A DNA stretch of 64,000 bases from Plazaster borealis (Eukaryota; Echinodermata; Asteroidea; Forcipulatida; Labidiasteridae): assembly GCA_021014325.1 (NCBI GenBank), contig CM037457.1, positions 4,632,721 to 4,696,720 of the forward strand, written 5' to 3'. Shown piece by piece: positions 58,609-64,000 of the stretch. Below the pieces are notes generated by a model. The model did no database searches and was not told the DNA's origin. It was given only the letters and a program-made list of their open reading frames with translations. The position numbers were made by a program, and so were the translations under genes. Position 1 is the first letter of the stretch. Each line of letters begins with the position of its first letter.

Positions 58609-59992
58609 AATGGTTTCACCCCGGAGCCCTTTTCTATTTTACGCAAGCCTTGCTCTGGTCTTGCGCTGGAACCCCAAGCCGGAGAACAAACCTCATTGTG
58701 GAACACAACCTGTCCAAACTGAATTGGCCAGTGATAGTATTTTTTCTTTCCAAATGGCCTCCAGACAAAGGGCTTCATGAATATGCAAATAGAAGAGATT
58801 AAATGGTGGAGACTGGTCACCATATGCTGACGTATTGGGATGGACATAAAATGTGGAATATTGCAGGATAACTTCCTAGTCAAAATGTCATGGATTTGTA
58901 GCTGCTGTGTAAATCTTATTCCGTGATGTGTTTATTCTTCCCATTTCTGTCTACATGACAGCAATTGATATCCCAATTCATTGCGTTTCCAGTAACACTC
59001 GCAAATCCATCATGTCTGTAATTTATTAGTGATAAAGTCATGAGTAAAAATGGTGTGCGTGTGTTAGATGTACGCCTGGTTGTCATTATGGGAACAAAAC
59101 CATATGGCGAATAAGCACCAGCGCTAATATGCATACAGTATCTCTACTTTATTTTCTGACCGATAAGGGCTGGCCCCCAGAAATGTCTCAAATTTAGTGT
59201 TTCCTGTTTGGTGAAGCCGGCGAAGTTGTCCTTTTTTGTCGTCGGCGTAATTGAAGGGGATGTGACTGGAAACAAGAAAATTGCTTCTTAAATTGGGAGA
59301 CATGGATTGATGTAAAAACTGCTCAAGTGTTTAGTGACATCTGGCTTTTGCGTTGTCCGGACACAACTGCAACTGAACACTTAAACAATCAGACCATATG
59401 TTTTACACGATGTGTATTGCGCAATGTGTTAAACAAGTGAACTGGAATGACCTGGCCATGAGAGGGCGCTGTTGAAGTGAAGATCCTCAGCTCATTTCAT
59501 ATTTAGAACTTTCTTTTGCAAGAATTTTTTTTCGTTAAACAAGGGCTGGGCAAATTAAGGGTGGTGTCCAGAGGAAATAAAAGCGTTTTTGTAAATTAAA
59601 TTGCGAAGAAGAATAAATAGAATGAATGGTGCAGAGACCTCACTCCAAAAGATTTCATGGGGAGGGGGAGGGGGCAACAGTATGGCATCTGAACTTATGA
59701 AACTATTTGCAACTCATGGTCGCCCTCCAAAGTTGTTCCGGGGGGATAAAAACTGTCTGATGTTGGTTGGTCCAGGGAAAAAATTGCCCTACAGGTCATC
59801 GGACGTGAAGTGGGTTAATAAGATCATTCCAAGGAACAATGGTCAACTCAAACACAAGAACCATCCCTGCACATAGCCATGAGACCGTTTGCCTCAAGTG
59901 TTAAAACCCAATGACCACTAAATGTCCACTAATAACTGAGTTAGGAGAAAATTATAGGCTCTCTGCAAATATGTTTTTGTTGGAGAAAAGCA

Positions 59993-60345
59993 TGCCTGTA
60001 ATTAATCGGAGGCCACGAAGGCCATGGCCTCCGTTGCCCTGGGCCCAATTTCATAGAGCTGCTCAAGCAAAAAATATTGCTTAACAACTTTGTGCTAAGC
60101 TGAAATAAGCAGGATACCAGTCACAAATTGTACATGTGACATGGTATTGTGGCTGGTAACCCTGTTCTGGTAAGCATAATTTTGTTGTGCTTAGCTACTT
60201 TTTGTGCTGTAAGCATGAAATTTGGCCCTAGTCTTGGCCTTGGTGCCCCTACAAAAGTTTCCCATAGACTTTAAGATATTCAAACGGAAGTGCCCTTTGC
60301 AAAATGAAAATGGCCATGCCCTCTCAAATATGAAATTCCAGGTCT
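59993..60345. mobile_element. Family E element split by a family C element
   Basis: Family E halves at 59993-60040 (gaggccacgaaggccatggc) and 60229-60345 (tcttggccttggtgcccct, tgaaattccaggtctgg) flank a complete family C element at 60041-60228. Confidence 0.85.
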
Positions 60346-60726
60346 GGAAAAGGTTAATTTATTCAAGCAATTTGTATCTATTTATTATTTCTGGCTTAAA
60401 AATCAAACATGACAAAGTACATGAAGTGATTTTGATGGCAAATAGGTTCATTTGGTGAGCCATTTTCTCTGCTTATTATTTCTGGACTGAAATGCAAACT
60501 TGACAAGGTTATAAAGAAAAATAACAATATCTTGTAACCCTGGAAATGTCGTGATCTTTTTTGTCTCAAGTAATCTGAAGAACTGAAATTCCCCAAAAAA
60601 GACTTCCAAGTGTTGCAAAAACTGGTCCATTTTTGGTTTAAATCCATCACCCTGGCTAGTCGCTAAGGACAACTGTTATTTGAGCAAATCATAATTGTAG
60701 CTTGACCATCTGGCAGTTCACAACTG

Positions 60727-60917
60727 AACCCAATTTCCTAGAGCTGCTGAAGCAGAAAAAAATGCTTAACAATTTTCTGCTGAGCAGGAATGAGTAGGAT
60801 ACCAGTCAAACATTATACACATGACATGGTAGCTTGGCTGGTTACCTTATTTCGGTAAGCATAATTTTGTTGTGCTTAGCTACTTTTGAGCTGAAGCAGC
60901 TCTGTGAATTTGGGCCC
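60727..60917. mobile_element. Family C short element
   Basis: aacccaatttcctagagctg to agctctgtgaatttgggccc; inner gagtaggataccagtcaaac. In LARP1 intron 4. Confidence 0.8.
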
Positions 60918-61012
60918 AGCTTGGCATGTCATTGACGTCACATACTCACTGCTTATAATATGAACCAGGTTTTTAGAACAAAGTAATTGGCACCTACTGA
61001 AAGTAAAGATTA

Positions 61013-61188
61013 TAGACCTTTATCGTGCTGCCACCATATTGGTCATGTTCCCTGTATCCAGTAACAGTGATGGATGCTAATATTCATGGTACAAAAAGGA
61101 ACCAGACTATTTTCCCTTCCAGCCTCGGTTTGGGTACATTGAGTTGAATGGGAGAAAATCAAGATGGCCGCACCATGATAAAGGTCTA
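61013..61188. mobile_element. Small MITE (tagacctttatcgtg ends)
   Basis: tagacctttatcgtgctgcc and ccgcaccatgataaaggtct pair imperfectly. A diverged relative with tttcagcctcggtttgattg lies at about 50700-50880. In LARP1 intron 4. Confidence 0.72.
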
Positions 61189-62552
61189 TTTATGGAGCAT
61201 ACATGTAGCCCAACGGTTTAAGTGTTGAAACTTCATGGAGCGTATAATTTTTTGGTACAAAAACGTGGTTTTCCATGCAAAATCACATTGGGCTCATGAG
61301 AATAAAACCACCTGTACTGCACAGCCCCTTTAATAATACATGTATGAATAGTTTTGCATAATTCAGTGGCTAGTGCTGAAGTCATCCACCACGTGTGCTC
61401 TGTGCACTGTACACGTAATCAGTACACTTTGCACTGAGCCACACGCATGTAATTGGACGCCCACTGCACACATGTACTTGGAAGAGGCTGGTGGTTCTAG
61501 ACACATATTGTCACACTAGGGGCCTCATGTTATACTGTACACAACACGCACACAGAATTGCAATCTATTTTGGATTGTCTGTTGTATTTCTCTTGGGAAA
61601 TACGCGCAAATTTAATAACTTCCAATGATTCTAAAAGTCTGGTTGTAACGGCTCTTGATTTCCATTGATTCAGGTGTTGTTTTTACTCAGAAATTGGGTC
61701 GTTTTAACTTGACATTTAAACTTCTACATGTGTGTGTGCCCACAGGTGGTCCAGGTTTTCAGAATTCTGAAAAGTCTTGTGACAAAACTCTGAGTCTGAT
61801 TCTTTGGCTGATAATCGGAATTCAAAAAAAAAATGAAATAAAATAATCATGTGATAATTGTGGTTAAAGCGATTTGAACTACTGTGCGGGGGAGATTTTA
61901 AGAAAATTGTTTTAATGCGTTGAGCATGGTCGTCAGGGATCGTAGTGATGCCAACAAGAAATGCTGCTGGTTGACTTCCCCCGACGACGTGTAAAAGGAA
62001 ACGTTACTCTTCCAGATGGATACGGTGTATTATAAGGTTACTCGTCCACAGAGCATCATCTGCGACATTTAGAGAATTAACCAACGTCTTGGTCTGACAA
62101 TTTGGCAGACTGTTCCCCCCAGCGAGCGAGCTGGTCACTGAACATGGGTGATTCATCATCATAGTTGAAGCTAACCATGAGCTACGACGTAGGCGTAAGC
62201 AACCTGGCGTGAAACTCAGCCACCACATGCTTTTTTTGTTGAGGTGTTTTCGCCTTCCACATTGATTTGACCAACATGTCGTCAGCGGATCGTTTGAGAG
62301 GGACACCGTTTGTCGCTGTTTCATGATGACAGAGAACCCCCCCTCAAAGGGAATCCGTTTGTCTATTTTGTGAGAGAGTTTGCAGTGTGGATGAATCGCT
62401 GGCATACTTTGGTATTGACGTCTTTTTGAGTATGGCAGAACTGCAGACTATCCCGTCTAAAGTGAAGACTAAGGGAATGGTGGGTGAGTTGGAATGAACC
62501 AAGTACATGTAGGACTGTTTGTCCAAAACTGAATGTTTTTAAAGGTGTTTTC

Positions 62553-63495
62553 AGGCCTCAAATTTCACAATTTTTAGGGCAAGGCCACTTTGGCCTTGGA
62601 GCAGTCCAAATTTTGGAGGGCACCAAGGCCATTAGAAAGGGCACCAAGGCCAAAATGTGAAGAAAAAAAAAGGCATGAAGGCCATTAAATTATGAGAGTT
62701 GAAAAACAAAATAAAACCATAATGCACACGACTTTGTTGCATTTTCTTCGTTGTATTTACCCTTCAACAAAATTGGCCAGAGGTTCCCCTATGGGTGGTG
62801 AACCCACTGAAACAATTTACATGAATAAGATATTAATAAATCATATCTTATTCATGAAACCGTTAAGGATTAAGTTGAAATAAAAATAATAAAAAAGGTC
62901 ACAAAAATTACCACCAAAAGAAGTTTAGTTTCTTGCATTCAGCAGCAGAGTTTTCAAACTGATCCTTCACATATCACTTCAAGCGCTGTATTATTGGCAA
63001 ATTACCCTGAAAAGTTTTCCCAGGAGACGTTTCATTCACTGAGTTTTCGGTCCGTCCATTCACAAACCGCTGTTACAGAGCGACTATTCAACCGAAAGAG
63101 GGCGCTCATGACAACAGCGCCCTCTGTCGTTCAAGAGATCGTTGTTAGACTGGTCCCATGCTTAAGCGGGACGTCAGAAGTTTGGGCTATAGTTTGTGTG
63201 CAGTGTTTGAGGCGTAGCGTCGCGGTGATGAACAACAAGTTGCGTTGAATCTCCGTCCGTTGTGCCATCCGTTATTGTACCGCGACTCATCATCCCCTCA
63301 TGAATATATTTCGCTGGATAATAATTATTTTACCTCCCCACATCGTCGGCCGAAAACAAAAAACTATGTAAAAAGGGCACGACGGCCAATGGAGGGAAAG
63401 GGCACGGCACTTACGGCCGTGAAGAAGGTATTTTTTCGAGGGGGCACCACGGCCAGTTACAAGGGCACCGACGGCCATGGCGAAATTTGAGGCCT
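62553..63495. mobile_element. hAT-like element related to family E
   Basis: Ends aggcctcaaatttc and gaaatttgaggcct are perfect inverses 943 bp apart. The flanks gtgttttc and gtgttttt match at 7 of 8 bases. Near both ends are repeated gggcaccaaggcc or gggcaccacggcc words, like the short family E elements. No coding sequence is recognised. In LARP1 intron 4. Confidence 0.78.
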
Positions 63496-64000
63496 GTGTT
63501 TTTTTTAAAGAGATTTAGTCAACTTTGTAAAGATAAGAACTTTTGTCTCTAATATTGGTGGCAAAACCCTCCAAAAATCTTATGCCCATTTCACATGCTT
63601 GTAGCAGCTGAGCGTAAGGCACTGCTCAAATGAGCAGGGAACCAGCTGCACAAAAGGCCACAACCTGGTATTTTGGCTGGTACCCTGTGCTTGCTAAACA
63701 AAATGTCATGGTTTGTAGACAAACTATGCTAGCCTGAAATATGTTATCGCGTGGTTAATGCATCCACACAGACCATAGTCAACCCTCCTACTGTCTTGAC
63801 CATTCAATATCATCCAACTGGTTTTGAATATCTCATCAATTATGTCGGGCAAAAAAAAAATGATATTGTGTAATGAAAGCATCTATACAGTACACAGTCA
63901 ACCCTGGTACTGTCTGACCGTTCTATATTGTCTGACCGCTCTATATTGTTCTGACCATTCAATAACATTCACTGGTTTTGAATGTCTTATCAAATATGTC

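Larger units (their letters stand above)
56544..64000 (+). other. Start of LARP1 intron 4 (at least 7.4 kb)
   Basis: After the exon 4 donor no sequence resembling the next LARP1 block (KHKWVPLQ region) is found up to the window end. Several short elements are listed separately. 57290-58410, 58610-59990, 61190-62540 and 63500-64000 hold only unassigned sequence and one partial family C piece near 63600-63710. Confidence 0.7.

Noticed and set aside
59790..59860. Possible next LARP1 exon (KWVNK-like reading)
   Set aside because: It only loosely resembles the KHKWVPLQ block. There are no suitable splice sites in the right phase and the surrounding residues do not match.

Overview
This is animal nuclear DNA. 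Short coding exons with canonical GT/AG splice sites sit in AT-rich introns packed with small inverted-repeat elements, tRNA-derived SINEs and LINE 3' ends. Nothing bacterial or viral is seen. Both genes belong to families found across animals. The commonest repeats (a 365-bp element with TTAA target sites, and a short element beginning GGGCCCAATTTCAT) resemble repeats I remember from echinoderm genomes, sea stars in particular. The taxon is therefore an inference: a deuterostome, probably an echinoderm.

Region 1 (1-31150, + strand): the 3' two thirds of a P4-ATPase flippase gene of the ATP8A class. I traced 24 coding exons from 478 to the TGA at 31148-31150. All splice phases agree and give 2643 coding bases (880 residues plus stop). 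The window opens just before TM3, so the N-terminus, TM1-TM2 and most of the actuator domain lie upstream. TM3-TM10, the phosphorylation loop, the nucleotide-binding region, the hinge and the C-terminal regulatory tail are all present.

Region 2 (31151-40239): the 3' UTR and intergenic space, with repeats, a hairpin-rich tandem cluster (33890-34180), a partial copy of LARP1 coding sequence (37342-37534) and a probable LARP1 promoter and 5' UTR area (about 39000-40239).

Region 3 (40240-64000, + strand): the first four coding exons (383 complete codons) of a LARP1 gene. It starts at a strong-context ATG with an in-frame stop upstream and carries two copies of the conserved APPPKVNPW-type motif. 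A 12.6-kb intron follows exon 1. After exon 4 at least 7.4 kb of intron runs off the window, so the La module and DM15 region are not here.

The two genes lie head to tail. ATP8A flips aminophospholipids at membranes and LARP1 controls translation of TOP mRNAs; nothing seen links their functions. The most interesting material is structural: a displaced LARP1 exon copy, a tandem duplication cutting an ATP8A exon, a palindromic minisatellite beside a splice donor, nested elements that give a relative insertion order, and hAT-like elements with intact 8-bp target duplications. I did not find a new enzymatic or defence system.
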